Shown: positions 19,037-28,898, counted from the stretch's first letter. The stretch: DNA of 64,000 nt from Chromohalobacter beijerinckii (GCF_023061185.1 NZ_JAKGAK010000011.1:1-64000), one strand, 5' to 3'. Program-made: numbers and translations. Notes: a model not told the origin generated them from the sequence alone.

Positions 19037-21109
19037 TCAGTCCGCGTTGCCGTATGACAAGCCTTCTAGAGACCAACCGGAGGCGCTGGAGTTATCATCG
19101 CCGTTGTCACCACTTCCGTCACCGTCGTCTCCTCCACCGCCCGGACCAACGGTCGACTCCATCAGTGCTTCGTCATAGTGAATGCCGGCACCGCCGGAAA
19201 CCTCGACACGCCGTCCTTTCACGGCACCATACAATCCCCCCCCAGCGGCAACATTGACGGTGCTGTAAGGCGCGAAGATGGTGCCCTTGAATGCGGAGGC
19301 TCCGGTGATATTGACGCCGGCGTTCCAGCCGCTGGCACCCTCATCGTTATAGGTCGAGTAGAGAGATAGGATTGGATTGCCGTCGTCGTCAGTCGGGCTG
19401 TCAGACGCCACATTGAGATTGCTGCTCAGGTTGAAACGCCCCTTCTCGGTGACGATCTTCAACGAACTGCCCTCGGCGACGCTGAACGTGGCACCGCCGC
19501 CAATATCGACATCGCCTTTGACGTAGAGCGTCATATCACCGCCATCGACGACGAAGTTGGCACTGCCATTCAGCGAAAAACTGTCCAGCACAAGGACGTT
19601 GGTGGGCTCGGGAAAGATGCCATCGACCGGGACGTCGCGTGAGACCTTGTAGCGCTCGGGATTCGGCACGCTGTTGTTATTACGATCAGACGACACCTGG
19701 AGCCCATTCGGCGTCAGCGTATAAGTCTGGCTGCCACCACCAATCGATAGGCTTCCCGATGAGGCGTAAGGTTCCAGCGCATCGGTCAAGTCGCTGATCG
19801 TCGCCCCATCGCTCGTGGTAAACGCTTCACAGCTTTGTTGTCCATCCTCCCCTTCAGTGGGCTCGGTAACGACTTCAGGTACTTCCGCAACGTCCGGCGA
19901 AGCGGGCTTGATAGCTCCCCCCACCTGCTCGGCCACATCGCGATTACTCGTCGTGCGCACGACCGGCGCGGTGGCATTGCCATCGATGCGCGAACTCCAG
20001 TTGCCGGTGACGATTTCCTTGTTTGCCTCGACGTTACCTTGCACATGCCCGCTACTGGTCAAGCGCACCGCCTTGCGTGAGGCGACATTCCCCCCAACAT
20101 TCGCACCGCCACCATTAATCGTGACATCACCATTGGCGCGGATATTTCCAGAAACACTGCCTCCATTCACCATCTCGACCGACCCACGGCTGCTAACATC
20201 GCCTTGAATATCAGCCCCGCCATTACGAATCACGATATCTCCGTCCGCTTTCAGATCGCCATGGATCGTGCCGGAGTTACCGACGACGATTCGCCCCGCA
20301 GACTCTACATCTCCGTAGACCGGCTGCCCGCTACTCAGGACGATATCGCCTTCCTGAGAACCCTCTTTCTTATAACTGGATTTTATTGTGGCATTACTTT
20401 TATTAGCATTACCATTTTCACCGTACTTTCCATCACGGGAATCGTAACTATCAATAACCCCACCGCCTGATGCGTTAACCCCGTCACAGCCAACCAATGC
20501 ATCTTGGTAAGGACCAGGAGAACTACCAATAGAATAAACGGCACTCAGAATATCTTGCCCACTTTTACCACTAAACTCACCATCACTATCACTTAAACCC
20601 CTTACCCCCCAAAAAATCACCTTTACTCTATCGCCTTCGAGCTTTACGACCTCTTTAATGCCAGCCTGAGTAAAGGCGTACTTTATATCTTCATCGCCAG
20701 ACTCTTCTTCATTGCTACCCTTGCTTTCTTTATCGCTACCCTTCGCATCATCCTGAGCCCTACTTTTGCGCTCATCAGCGGACAACGAAAGAAGGCCTTT
20801 ATGGTCTTCATACGAAATGATAGACTTTTTGCCCTCAACCTCCTTACCCTCAAGAATCTCGCCCACCTTATTCTCAACTTCGACCTTCCAACTTTTCTCT
20901 TTATCTAAGCCAGCACTTTTATCATTATTTTCAAATCGCCAAAAAGCCTCGTCCGCGCCCGCCTCGTAATTATTGGTGCGTACATAATTACCGGCTTGGC
21001 GCTCTTGATACTTCTTGACAGACATGCTGGAAATAACAGCCCCGGACGCCACCGTCAGCAGCAGCATTCCCACAACGAGCACGAACCCGGACTGTTTCGA
21101 TGCCTTCAT
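19037..21109 (-). CDS. large PilX-like protein with bactofilin-like repeats
   Basis: This 690-aa protein begins like a PilX/GspK pseudopilin (SGFVLVVGMLLLTVASGAVISSM, no Glu5, then YQERQAGN). Residues 62-180 are charged and of low complexity. Residues 252-380 hold seven G-D/N-V/L/I turns at 266, 284, 303, 321, 340, 358 and 377, alternating 18 and 19 residues apart, the pattern of a beta-helix such as bactofilin. The C-terminal 500-648 segment (FVVDGGDMTLYVKGDVDIGGG, later GAVKGRRVEVSGGAGIHYDEAL) resembles a conserved domain found with such proteins. A Gly/Asp-rich tail follows. TTAGGAG precedes the ATG. It sits where pilX/pilY1 would be, so a pilus-tip or surface role is inferred. Confidence 0.75.
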   Translation of the reverse strand: MKASKQSGFVLVVGMLLLTVASGAVISSMSVKKYQERQAGNYVRTNNYEAGADEAFWRFENNDKSAGLDKEKSWKVEVENKVGEILEGKEVEGKKSIISYEDHKGLLSLSADERKSRAQDDAKGSDKESKGSNEEESGDEDIKYAFTQAGIKEVVKLEGDRVKVIFWGVRGLSDSDGEFSGKSGQDILSAVYSIGSSPGPYQDALVGCDGVNASGGGVIDSYDSRDGKYGENGNANKSNATIKSSYKKEGSQEGDIVLSSGQPVYGDVESAGRIVVGNSGTIHGDLKADGDIVIRNGGADIQGDVSSRGSVEMVNGGSVSGNIRANGDVTINGGGANVGGNVASRKAVRLTSSGHVQGNVEANKEIVTGNWSSRIDGNATAPVVRTTSNRDVAEQVGGAIKPASPDVAEVPEVVTEPTEGEDGQQSCEAFTTSDGATISDLTDALEPYASSGSLSIGGGSQTYTLTPNGLQVSSDRNNNSVPNPERYKVSRDVPVDGIFPEPTNVLVLDSFSLNGSANFVVDGGDMTLYVKGDVDIGGGATFSVAEGSSLKIVTEKGRFNLSSNLNVASDSPTDDDGNPILSLYSTYNDEGASGWNAGVNITGASAFKGTIFAPYSTVNVAAGGGLYGAVKGRRVEVSGGAGIHYDEALMESTVGPGGGGDDGDGSGDNGDDNSSASGWSLEGLSYGNAD

Positions 21110-21126
21110 CTTCCTACTCCTAACGC

Positions 21127-21735
21127 CTAAGTAAGATCACGCTTAGCCAGATGGAAGGACACACTTTTACTAGAGCATTCTTCACAACCATGATCATAGT
21201 AATTGATAACTACGACGACACCTCTTGGGCTCTGACCCGTCTCACACTCTTTTGTATCTTCTCCTGTAGCGGATAAGCGACAAAATTGGATTGACTCTAT
21301 TCCCGCCACATTTCCAGACGATAAATTAACGATCTTCTTACTTTTAGCACCATTTCCAGGCTGACACAAAAAATCGGCGCCATCAGCATAATAACTTACC
21401 GACCCTGCAGAGCTTTGCCCATTTTGATCAGCCCCCGCCCCTGGACATTTTATTTTTTTAATACCATCACTTGCCGTCGAATTAAACGACGTCAATGTGA
21501 GCCGACTTCCTTCATCACTTACTTCGATTTCCTTCGCCACCTTGACGGAAGAAGCGAGCGCCCGATGTATATACATCAGCTCGTCTTGCAGCTTGTAATT
21601 GTTATCCCGCTGCTCACTAACACTACTGATCGCTTGGTACGCCGTGATCGTGCCGCCGAGGATGATCAAGCCAAGAAACATGCTGATCATCATTTCGATC
21701 AGCGTGAAGCCTCGTTGGCGATGCTGGTTATTCAT
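21127..21735 (-). CDS. PilW-like minor pilin
   Basis: The 202-aa prepilin has RGFTLIEMMISMFLGLIILGGTITAYQAI, with Glu5, typical of PilW. The rest is Ser, Gly and Lys rich with five cysteines (KCPG, FLCQP, QFCRL, ECET, CEEC). The ATG at 21735 gives a normal leader; the frame is open upstream to 21804 inside the preceding gene. It lies 17 bases before the large PilX-like gene. The 3' half is visibly AT-richer than the surroundings, like the start of the next gene. Confidence 0.82.
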   Translation of the reverse strand: MNNQHRQRGFTLIEMMISMFLGLIILGGTITAYQAISSVSEQRDNNYKLQDELMYIHRALASSVKVAKEIEVSDEGSRLTLTSFNSTASDGIKKIKCPGAGADQNGQSSAGSVSYYADGADFLCQPGNGAKSKKIVNLSSGNVAGIESIQFCRLSATGEDTKECETGQSPRGVVVVINYYDHGCEECSSKSVSFHLAKRDLT

Positions 21736-22183
21736 CCGCTGGCTCCTCGCATGGCAAGAAGGTGACAAGTTCCACGGTGTTATCGTCTTCACTGCCCCAC
21801 TCAACGGTCAGAGTATAATAGCGTCCATATTCATTGTTATTGTCAGAAAAAGGGGCACTCTTATTGGCGGTTGCGCCAGGCAAAAGTACCTGCGTACCTT
21901 CGCCTAGGGCTGCGACATCGCCCTGCCACTTACTCAAAAGCCCTTCAGGGCCCTTAAGATTCTCACAAGTTTCATCCTGCTGCGCCCAGGCGCGTTCGTT
22001 CATGTCTCGGACCATGATGGTGGCGATTGTCGTATTGAGACTCTCGCGGGCGGACTGCAAAGACGTGAGCTGCATCGCGGCGAGCCCCAGCATGCCGATG
22101 GAGAGGATGGTCAGCGCCACCAGCACTTCGATCAGACCGAAGCCGCGTTGGGCACGAGGGAGGGGCTGCATCGGCAGTGCCAT
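21728..22183 (-). CDS. PilV-like minor pilin
   Basis: The 151-aa prepilin has QRGFGLIEVLVALTILSIGMLGLAAMQLTSLQSARESLNTTIA, a clear PilV N-terminus with Glu5. The ATG at 22183 shares a base with the stop codon of the upstream FimU-like gene (TGATG), and the 3' end overlaps the next PilW-like start by 8 bases. Two cysteines (ETCENL and FLPCEE) could form a disulfide. It is a paralogue of the pilV gene at 17966. Confidence 0.85.
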   Translation of the reverse strand: MALPMQPLPRAQRGFGLIEVLVALTILSIGMLGLAAMQLTSLQSARESLNTTIATIMVRDMNERAWAQQDETCENLKGPEGLLSKWQGDVAALGEGTQVLLPGATANKSAPFSDNNNEYGRYYTLTVEWGSEDDNTVELVTFLPCEEPADE

Positions 22184-22725
22184 CACGAGCCGCACTCCTC
22201 GCCCGGCTCGGCGACATAAGCTCGTCCGGTCATCGTCAAGCACACTTGGCGTGAGGCGCCGTCCGACAGTCCCGCATGGCTGAGACGCCACTCGGTGCCA
22301 CCGCCGGGATATCCAAGTTCATCGAAGCTCAAGCTGGCAGGTGGCGAGGGGTTATCAGCGATGTCGAGTCGCTCGGGAAACGGTTGATGGACGGCGATCG
22401 TGTCTTTTGCCTTCGTGTCATCATCAAAAGTGGCCTTTAATAGCCAACCTTTTGCCCAGTCGTCGCCCCCGCATGTCGCCCCGTCGGCACTCGCACACAG
22501 CGTGACCTCATCCTCGCGCATGATGGCTTCACCGCGCGCCAGGCGCAGCGCGGCGACTAGTTCATTGCTGGCGTCGGTGAGCTGTTGCTGCTGGCGCAAG
22601 GACTGAAAGCTGGGCACGGCGATGCTTGCCATGATCGCAAAGATCACCAGCACGATCAGCAATTCGAGGAGGGAGAAACCACGGCTATGCGACACGTGGC
22701 GAAGGCGATAAGCACGATGCGGCAC
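22183..22725 (-). CDS. fimU: FimU/GspH-type minor pilin
   Basis: The 180-aa prepilin has SRGFSLLELLIVLVIFAIMASIAVPSF, with Glu5, and QLTDASNELVAALRLARGEAIMREDEVTLCAS, the FimU/GspH pattern, plus the C-terminal RQVCLTMTGRAYV. The GTG start at 22725 has AGGAAGT five bases upstream. It is the first gene of the pilin set adjacent to ispH, the position fimT/fimU-type genes take in Pseudomonas relative to the ispH block. Confidence 0.86.
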   Translation of the reverse strand: MPHRAYRLRHVSHSRGFSLLELLIVLVIFAIMASIAVPSFQSLRQQQQLTDASNELVAALRLARGEAIMREDEVTLCASADGATCGGDDWAKGWLLKATFDDDTKAKDTIAVHQPFPERLDIADNPSPPASLSFDELGYPGGGTEWRLSHAGLSDGASRQVCLTMTGRAYVAEPGEECGS

Positions 22726-22766
22726 GTACGACTTCCTGATCAGTGAAGCGGCGCGTTACGTACGCG

Positions 22767-22787
22767 GCATGGGGCGATACCCCATGC
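22767..22787. repeat. hairpin between fimU and ispH
   Basis: GCATGGGG (22767-22774) and CCCCATGC (22780-22787) form an 8-bp stem around a five-base loop downstream of ispH on the minus strand. There is no T-run, so it is at best a weak or Rho-assisted transcript end. Confidence 0.35.
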
Positions 22788-22855
22788 GCTTTGCCAATGT
22801 AGCGTACTTTGCAACGAATTGTAACGCTCACATCACATCGAAGGCGTGGTACCTC

Positions 22856-23809
22856 TCACTCGCTGGCGATCACCTGCTCACGCAGTTCCTTGGGCATGGA
22901 GAAGACGATGTCTTCCGCCTGCCCGGCCAGTTCATTGGGGTCCTCGGCACCCAGCGACTTGAGCCGGTCGATGACCGCCTGCACGAGGACTTCCGGTGCG
23001 CTGGCACCGGCCGTGATGCCGATGGTTTCCACGCCATCTACCCATTCGGGGCGGATCTGCTCGGCGGTATCGATCAGATACGCCGGCGTGCCGGTGCGCT
23101 CGGCCAATTCGCGCAGGCGGTTGGAATTGGAACTGTTGGGGCTGCCCACCACGAGCACCAGGCCGCTTTCGCTAGCCAGTTCACGCACCGCGTCCTGACG
23201 ATTCTGCGTGGCATAGCAGATATCGTCCTTGCGCGGCCCGTCGATACGCGGGAACTTCTCACGCAGGGCGTCGATGACCCTTGAGGTGTCATCCATGGAC
23301 AGCGTGGTCTGGGTGACGAATGCCAGCCGGTCAGGGTCGTTGACCTCGAGGCTCGCCACGTCCTGCTCGTCCTCGACGAGATGGATCTGACCGCCGAAGG
23401 AGGTATCGTAACGTCCCATGGTGCCCTCGACCTCGGGATGGCCGGCATGCCCGATGAGCACGCACTCCTGACCACGCTTGGCGTAGCGCAGGACTTCCAT
23501 ATGCACCTTGGTGACCAGCGGGCAGGTGGCGTCGAAGATACGCAGTCCACGCCGCTCGGCCTCTTCCTGGACCGCACGCGACACGCCGTGGGCGGAGAAG
23601 ATGACGATCACGTCGTCGGGGATTTCATGCAATTCCTCGACGAATACCGCCCCGCGCTCGCGCAGACTATCCACCACGAAGCGGTTGTGGACGACTTCGT
23701 GACGCACGTAGATGGGCGGCCCGAACACATCGAGCGCGCGATTGACGATCTCGATGGCGCGGTCTACGCCGGCACAGAAACCGCGTGGATTGGCCAGCTT
23801 GATTTGCAT
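22856..23809 (-). CDS. ispH: 4-hydroxy-3-methylbut-2-enyl diphosphate reductase
   Basis: IspH (LytB) is the iron-sulfur enzyme giving IPP and DMAPP in the last step of the MEP isoprenoid pathway. The three cluster cysteines are in [14 protein letters not shown] (Cys12), DATCPLV (near 96) and [11 protein letters not shown] (near 197). The substrate-binding His and Ser/Asn residues are in YVRHEVVHN and [12 protein letters not shown]. Length (317 aa) is normal. It heads the conserved ispH-fkpB-lspA-ileS-ribF block, which is transcribed towards it. Confidence 0.97.
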   Translation of the reverse strand: MQIKLANPRGFCAGVDRAIEIVNRALDVFGPPIYVRHEVVHNRFVVDSLRERGAVFVEELHEIPDDVIVIFSAHGVSRAVQEEAERRGLRIFDATCPLVTKVHMEVLRYAKRGQECVLIGHAGHPEVEGTMGRYDTSFGGQIHLVEDEQDVASLEVNDPDRLAFVTQTTLSMDDTSRVIDALREKFPRIDGPRKDDICYATQNRQDAVRELASESGLVLVVGSPNSSNSNRLRELAERTGTPAYLIDTAEQIRPEWVDGVETIGITAGASAPEVLVQAVIDRLKSLGAEDPNELAGQAEDIVFSMPKELREQVIASE

Positions 23810-23870
23810 GCTTACCTCGCCTCGATGCGCCGTGGCATCGTATCGATGGGCGGCGTGCGCCCGTCAAAAC

Positions 23871-24314
23871 TTAATGGGTCGTGGCCGGGCGAACCTCGAT
23901 CACCTCCACCTCGAAGGTCAGGGTACGCCCCGCCAGCGGGTGATTGAAGTCCACATCGACATTACGCTCGTCGATCTCGGCGATGACGCCGGGCAGCTCG
24001 CCGCCGCCCGGGTCGGTGAACGACATCATCGTGCCGACCTCGAGCTCGTCGTCGAACTGGTCGCGCGGCAGGCGCTGCACGTTCTGCGGATTGTGCTGGC
24101 CGAAGCCGTGCTCGGGAGTAATGGTAAAACGACCGGTCTCGCCATCGGTCATGCCCTTGAGCGGGGTCTCGAACCCCGGCGGCAGATTACCATCGCCGAC
24201 CTGGAACGTCGCCGGTGACTTGTCACGGGTGGAATCGATCACCGTCTCGTCTTCCAGTTTGACGGTGAAATGCAACGTCACTTCCATCCCATCGCCGATA
24301 CGGTACTCACTCAT
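23871..24314 (-). CDS. fkpB: FKBP-type peptidyl-prolyl isomerase (SlpA-like)
   Basis: The 147-aa protein is a short SlyD/SlpA-class FKBP with VTLHFTVKLEDETVIDSTRDKSPATFQVGDG-like N-terminal strands and the IF-domain insert (ITPEHGFGQHNPQNVQRLPRDQF). It probably catalyses prolyl isomerisation as a cytosolic chaperone. The ATG at 24314 overlaps the lspA stop by 8 bases, so I prefer it to the open upstream codon at 24359. The neighbours ispH and lspA are the standard ones. Confidence 0.92.
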   Translation of the reverse strand: MSEYRIGDGMEVTLHFTVKLEDETVIDSTRDKSPATFQVGDGNLPPGFETPLKGMTDGETGRFTITPEHGFGQHNPQNVQRLPRDQFDDELEVGTMMSFTDPGGGELPGVIAEIDERNVDVDFNHPLAGRTLTFEVEVIEVRPATTH

Positions 24315-24855
24315 GGGGGTCTCTCTTATCGGATGTTGCCGTGTTTCGTCGGCCGTCACGCAGGGAGGCCAGAATCAAGCCAATGGCCCCCAAGGTGATG
24401 GCGGTATCGGCCAAGTTAAAGGCGGGGAAGTAATTTCCCTGCCAATGAAACGACAGAAAGTCGACCACGTAGCCATGCACCAGACGATCGTAGAGATTCC
24501 CCAACGCACCACCGATCACCAACGCAATCGCCGCGGCCGACAGCCGTTCATCGGCTTTGAGACGCGTCAACCACACGGTCAGGCCGATGCTCACGGCGAG
24601 AGCGATGGCCGCGAACAGCCAGCGTTGCCACCCCGAGTGATCGGCCAGGAAACTGAACGCCGCGCCGGTATTGTGCAGCAGCGTGAAGTTGAACACCGGC
24701 AATAATTCGACAGGTTGTGCATAGATCAAGTAAGTGCTGGCGAGCAGCTTGCTGCCCAGATCCAGCACGATCACAAGCAGCGCCAGCCATAGCCAGCGCA
24801 GGGGCCGCTTCATAGGCGGCGATACCGATCGATCAGGCGTTGCAGCGTCGTTCAT
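24307..24855 (-). CDS. lspA: lipoprotein signal peptidase II
   Basis: LspA cleaves the signal peptide of diacylated prolipoproteins at the inner membrane. The 182-aa protein has four hydrophobic helices. The conserved blocks are DLGSKLLA near the N-terminus, NFTLLHNTGAAFSFL, and the two catalytic Asp regions GNLYDRLVHGYVVDFL and FNLADTAIT. The N-terminal 15 residues before the first helix may be overlong. It follows ileS by 50 bases. Confidence 0.95.
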   Translation of the reverse strand: MNDAATPDRSVSPPMKRPLRWLWLALLVIVLDLGSKLLASTYLIYAQPVELLPVFNFTLLHNTGAAFSFLADHSGWQRWLFAAIALAVSIGLTVWLTRLKADERLSAAAIALVIGGALGNLYDRLVHGYVVDFLSFHWQGNYFPAFNLADTAITLGAIGLILASLRDGRRNTATSDKRDPHE

Positions 24856-24905
24856 TCGAGCCTCTCATATCATGATCAAGCGGCGCTATGGCCCGTAATG
24901 CGTCA

Positions 24906-27746
24906 TCAGGCATAACGGCGCGTTTCGCCCGGCCCGTCGGGCAGGTTGCTCAGGCAACGACCGCACAGGTTCGGGTCGGCGGCATGCGTCCCCACATCTG
25001 CGCGGTGATGCCAGCAGCGCTCGCACTTGGTGTGCGGACTTTCCATCACACCCACATTTAGGCCATCGAGCTCGCTGGCCTCGGCCTGCTCGCTGCCCGC
25101 TGCGTCCAGCGACGCCAGATGCACTTCGCTGGTCAACAGCACGAAACGTAGTTCATCGCCGAGCTGCGACAAGGTCTCGCGCACGTCATCGTTAGCGTAG
25201 AGCGTGACCTCGGCGGCGAGGCTATTGCGTATCACCTTGGCGTTACGCGCGTCTTCCAGGCACTTGTTGACCGCCTGCTTGACCTCGAGCACCCGCGACC
25301 AAAACTCACGGCCCATGGCGGCATCCGCCTTCAGGGTCGTCAGATGCGGATAGTATTCCTCCAGCAGCACGCTATCGCCGCGCGCACCGGGGATGGCCTC
25401 GTAGATTTCCTCGGCGGTGAAGGACAAAATCGGCGCCACCCAGCGCACCAACGCCTCGACCACATGATAGAGCGCCGTCTGGCAGCTGCGGCGCGCGAGC
25501 GAGTCAGCCTGGGTGGTGTACTGACGATCCTTGATCACGTCCAGGTAGAAGCCGCCCAGCTCATGCGCGCAGAAGTCGTGCACCTGCTGGTAGACGTCAC
25601 GGAAACGGTAGTCGTCATAGGCCGTCCGCATGCGCTCCTGAAGTTGCGCAGCGCGATCCACCGCCCACTGATCAAGCGCCAGCATGTCCTCGAAAGCCAC
25701 GGCGTCACGCGCGGGATCGAAGCCATTCAAGTTGGCCAGCAAGAAGCGCGCGGTGTTGCGGATACGCCGGTAGACGTCGGCGGTGCGCTTCAGGATCTCG
25801 TCGGAGACCGCCATCTCGCCGGAATAGTCGGTGGAAGCCACCCACAAGCGCAGGATATCGGCGCCCAGCTTGTCCATCACCTGCTGCGGCGCGATGACGT
25901 TGCCCATCGACTTGGACATCTTGCGGCCCTTCTCGTCGACGGTGAAGCCGTGTGTCAGCAGCGCCTTGTAGGGCGCATGGCCGTCGATGGCGCAACCGGT
26001 GAGCAACGACGAATGGAACCAGCCGCGATGCTGGTCGGAGCCTTCGAGATACAGATCGGCGCGCGGCCCTTGCGCGTGCCCCAGCGAATGCGAGCCCCGC
26101 AAGACATGCCAATGCGTGGTTCCGGAATCGAACCACACATCCAGGGTATCGGTGACTTTCTCGTAGTCGCTGGCCTCGGAGCCCAGCAGCTCTTGTGCAT
26201 CGAGACGGAACCAGGCATCGATGCCCTCGGCTTCGACACGCTTGGCGACCTCTTCCATCAGCGCGACGGTGCGCGGATGCCACTCCCCGGTCTGCTTGTG
26301 CAGGAAGAATGGAATCGGCACCCCCCAGTTGCGCTGGCGCGAAATGCACCAGTCAGGACGATTGGCGATCATCGAGTGCAGCCGCGCCTTGCCCCAGGCA
26401 GGGACGAACTGCGTCGCCTCGACGCCATCCAGCGCGCGCTGACGCAGGGTGCGCCCCGTATCGTCCTCGCGGTCCATGCCCACGAACCACTGGGCGGTCG
26501 CGCGGTAGATGACCGGCGTCTTGTGACGCCAGCAGTGCATGTAGCTGTGCGTGATCGGCGTGTGCACCATCAGCGCGTTCACTTCACGCAGCTTGTCGAC
26601 GATCTGAGGGTTGGCCTTCCAGATCATCTCGCCGCCGAAGAACGGCAGATCATCGCGGTACACGCCATTGCCCTGTACGGGGTTGAGCATGTCATCGAAG
26701 CTCATGCCGTGCGCGCGGCAGGTCATGAAATCGTCCAGGCCGTATGACGGCGCCGAGTGGACGATCCCCGTGCTGCCTTCTTCCACGGTCACGTAGTCGG
26801 CAAGATACACCGGCGCCATACGCTCGTAGAAAGGATGCTGGAAATTGATGAACTCCAGCGACGCGCCCGTCGTCGTGGCCACGACATCGCCCTCGAGGCC
26901 ATAGCGCGCCAGACAGCTTTCGACCAGCTCCTCGGCGAGCACCAGCAGCCGCTCGCCGGTATCCACCAGCGCGTAGGTGAAGTCGGGATGCACGTTCAGC
27001 GCCTGGTTGGCGGGAATGGTCCATGGCGTGGTGGTCCAGATGACGATCGCCGCCGGCTTGTCGAGCGACGTGAGCCCAAACGCCGTCGCTAGCTTGGCGG
27101 GATCGGCGGCGGTGAAGGCGACATCGATGGCATCGGACTTCTTGTCGGCGTACTCGACTTCCGCCTCGGCCAGGGCCGAGCCACAATCGAAGCACCAGTT
27201 GACCGGCTTCAGTCCTTTGAAGACGTAACCGCCCTCGACCATCTTCGCCAGCGCGCGAATCTCACCCGCTTCGTTGGCGAAGTCCATGGTCCGGTAGGGG
27301 TGCTCCCAGTCGCCGATCACGCCCAGGCGCACGAAGTCGGTCTTCTGCGCTTCGATCTGCGCCCCCGCGTACTCGCGACATAGATCGCGTGCTTCACCGG
27401 CGGCGAGATGCTTGCCGTGAGTGGTCTCGACCTTGTGCTCGATGGGCAAACCGTGACAGTCCCAACCAGGCACATAGGGCGCATCGTACCCCGCCAGCGC
27501 CTTCGACTTGACGACGATGTCTTTGAGAATCTTGTTGACGGCGTGACCGATGTGAATACTGCCGTTGGCATAAGGAGGGCCATCGTGCAGTACGAAGCTC
27601 TCACGGCCGGCGCGTGCTTCGCGCAGGCGCTCGTAGAGGTTCATGTCCTGCCACTGCGATACCCGCCCCGGTTCACGCTTGGGCAACATGCCGCGCATGG
27701 GGAAGTCGGTTTCGGGGAGGTTCAGGGTATGTTTGTAATCGCTCAT
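24906..27746 (-). CDS. ileS: isoleucyl-tRNA synthetase
   Basis: The 946-aa class I synthetase has the HIGH motif in [18 protein letters not shown] (near 58-75), an editing domain with the conserved [13 protein letters not shown], and KMSKS in [13 protein letters not shown] (near 605). The C-terminal zinc finger is [14 protein letters not shown] followed by CGRCLSNL. It is full length and lies 9 bases downstream of ribF, the usual ribF-ileS-lspA order. Confidence 0.98.
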   Translation of the reverse strand: MSDYKHTLNLPETDFPMRGMLPKREPGRVSQWQDMNLYERLREARAGRESFVLHDGPPYANGSIHIGHAVNKILKDIVVKSKALAGYDAPYVPGWDCHGLPIEHKVETTHGKHLAAGEARDLCREYAGAQIEAQKTDFVRLGVIGDWEHPYRTMDFANEAGEIRALAKMVEGGYVFKGLKPVNWCFDCGSALAEAEVEYADKKSDAIDVAFTAADPAKLATAFGLTSLDKPAAIVIWTTTPWTIPANQALNVHPDFTYALVDTGERLLVLAEELVESCLARYGLEGDVVATTTGASLEFINFQHPFYERMAPVYLADYVTVEEGSTGIVHSAPSYGLDDFMTCRAHGMSFDDMLNPVQGNGVYRDDLPFFGGEMIWKANPQIVDKLREVNALMVHTPITHSYMHCWRHKTPVIYRATAQWFVGMDREDDTGRTLRQRALDGVEATQFVPAWGKARLHSMIANRPDWCISRQRNWGVPIPFFLHKQTGEWHPRTVALMEEVAKRVEAEGIDAWFRLDAQELLGSEASDYEKVTDTLDVWFDSGTTHWHVLRGSHSLGHAQGPRADLYLEGSDQHRGWFHSSLLTGCAIDGHAPYKALLTHGFTVDEKGRKMSKSMGNVIAPQQVMDKLGADILRLWVASTDYSGEMAVSDEILKRTADVYRRIRNTARFLLANLNGFDPARDAVAFEDMLALDQWAVDRAAQLQERMRTAYDDYRFRDVYQQVHDFCAHELGGFYLDVIKDRQYTTQADSLARRSCQTALYHVVEALVRWVAPILSFTAEEIYEAIPGARGDSVLLEEYYPHLTTLKADAAMGREFWSRVLEVKQAVNKCLEDARNAKVIRNSLAAEVTLYANDDVRETLSQLGDELRFVLLTSEVHLASLDAAGSEQAEASELDGLNVGVMESPHTKCERCWHHRADVGTHAADPNLCGRCLSNLPDGPGETRRYA

Positions 27747-27755
27747 AGCGGAAGG

Positions 27756-28823
27756 TCAGCCATCGTCTTGGTCGGCCGGGCGAGCGCCGGCCGAGGAGTC
27801 GGAAGTCGAAGGCTCGGGCGCCAGGGGCGCCGAGGCCAGCGGATAAGTCCAGCCAGTCGAAGCACACGGCAGCTCGAGCGCGGTGGCATCGAGCGGTGTC
27901 GCCGTGCGGAAATAGCGACGTGCCTGCGCCAGATCAGCATGAATCTGACGCGTCAGGGCCTCCAGCCCCGGAAAATTGACCTCGCCTCGCAGCCGCGCGC
28001 AGGGCACGACCGTAAGGCGCTGGCCATAGAGGTCACCCTCGAAATCGAACAGATGCACCTCCAGCACCGGCCGCGAGCTGCCCACCGTCGGCCGCCAGCC
28101 TATATTGGCCGCCCCCAGCAGCTCGCGACCATCGGGCAACCGCGTGACGCAGGCATAGATACCGCGTAATGCCAGGGAACGCGACGTCAACGGCAGATTA
28201 GCGGTGGGCACGCCGATGGTGCGTCCCAACTGCCGGTCGGCAACCACGCGCCCCGAGAGTTGATAGGGCCGCCCCAACAACCGCGCGGCCTGGGCGAAAT
28301 TGCCGCTGGCCAGCAAGGTGCGTATCCGAGTACTCGAGACGCGTTCATCGTCGAGGGCAAAGGTACGCGTATGCTCGACCTCAAAACCACGGTGCTCGCC
28401 CACGCGTTGCAGCAACGCGAAATCGCCCGCCCGGTCACAGCCGAAGCGGAAGTCGTCTCCCACGACGAGATGCTTGACCCCCAGGCCGCGGATCAGCACG
28501 CGCTCGATGAACTCATCGGCCGTCAGACTTCGCAGAGCAGCATTGAAGGGCAGGCAGACGATACGCTCGGCGCCATATTCGGCCAGCAGCTCGACCTTGT
28601 CGCGCAATCTGCTCAAACGAGGCGGCGCCTGCTCGCCGGCAAAATACTCACGCGGCTGGGGCTCGAAGACGACCACCGTCATCGGCAACCCCAACGCCGT
28701 GGCGCGACTCTTGAGCTGATCGAGGATCGCCTGATGGCCACGATGTACGCCATCGAAATTGCCGATCGTCGCCACGCACGGGCCCGCCTCGCGCAGATTG
28801 TGCAGTCCTCTGATCAGTTCCAT
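27756..28823 (-). CDS. ribF: bifunctional riboflavin kinase/FAD synthetase
   Basis: RibF phosphorylates riboflavin to FMN and adenylates FMN to FAD. The N-terminal nucleotidyltransferase has IGNFDGVHRGHQAIL near 20, and SSTRIRTLLASGNF near 160. The C-terminal flavokinase has GRTIGVPTANLPL and GVYAC-like strands (RGIYACVTRLPDG). At 355 aa it is about 40 residues longer than usual: a Pro/Ser/Ala-rich tail (ASAPLAPEPSTSDSSAGARP) follows the kinase domain. It precedes ileS. Confidence 0.96.
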   Translation of the reverse strand: MELIRGLHNLREAGPCVATIGNFDGVHRGHQAILDQLKSRATALGLPMTVVVFEPQPREYFAGEQAPPRLSRLRDKVELLAEYGAERIVCLPFNAALRSLTADEFIERVLIRGLGVKHLVVGDDFRFGCDRAGDFALLQRVGEHRGFEVEHTRTFALDDERVSSTRIRTLLASGNFAQAARLLGRPYQLSGRVVADRQLGRTIGVPTANLPLTSRSLALRGIYACVTRLPDGRELLGAANIGWRPTVGSSRPVLEVHLFDFEGDLYGQRLTVVPCARLRGEVNFPGLEALTRQIHADLAQARRYFRTATPLDATALELPCASTGWTYPLASAPLAPEPSTSDSSAGARPADQDDG

Positions 28824-28898
28824 ATGCCGTTCATATGCCGGTGAAACGTTCGATTATAACCAAGGGGGCCACGCCTGACAGCCATGCCTGCCCTACCA

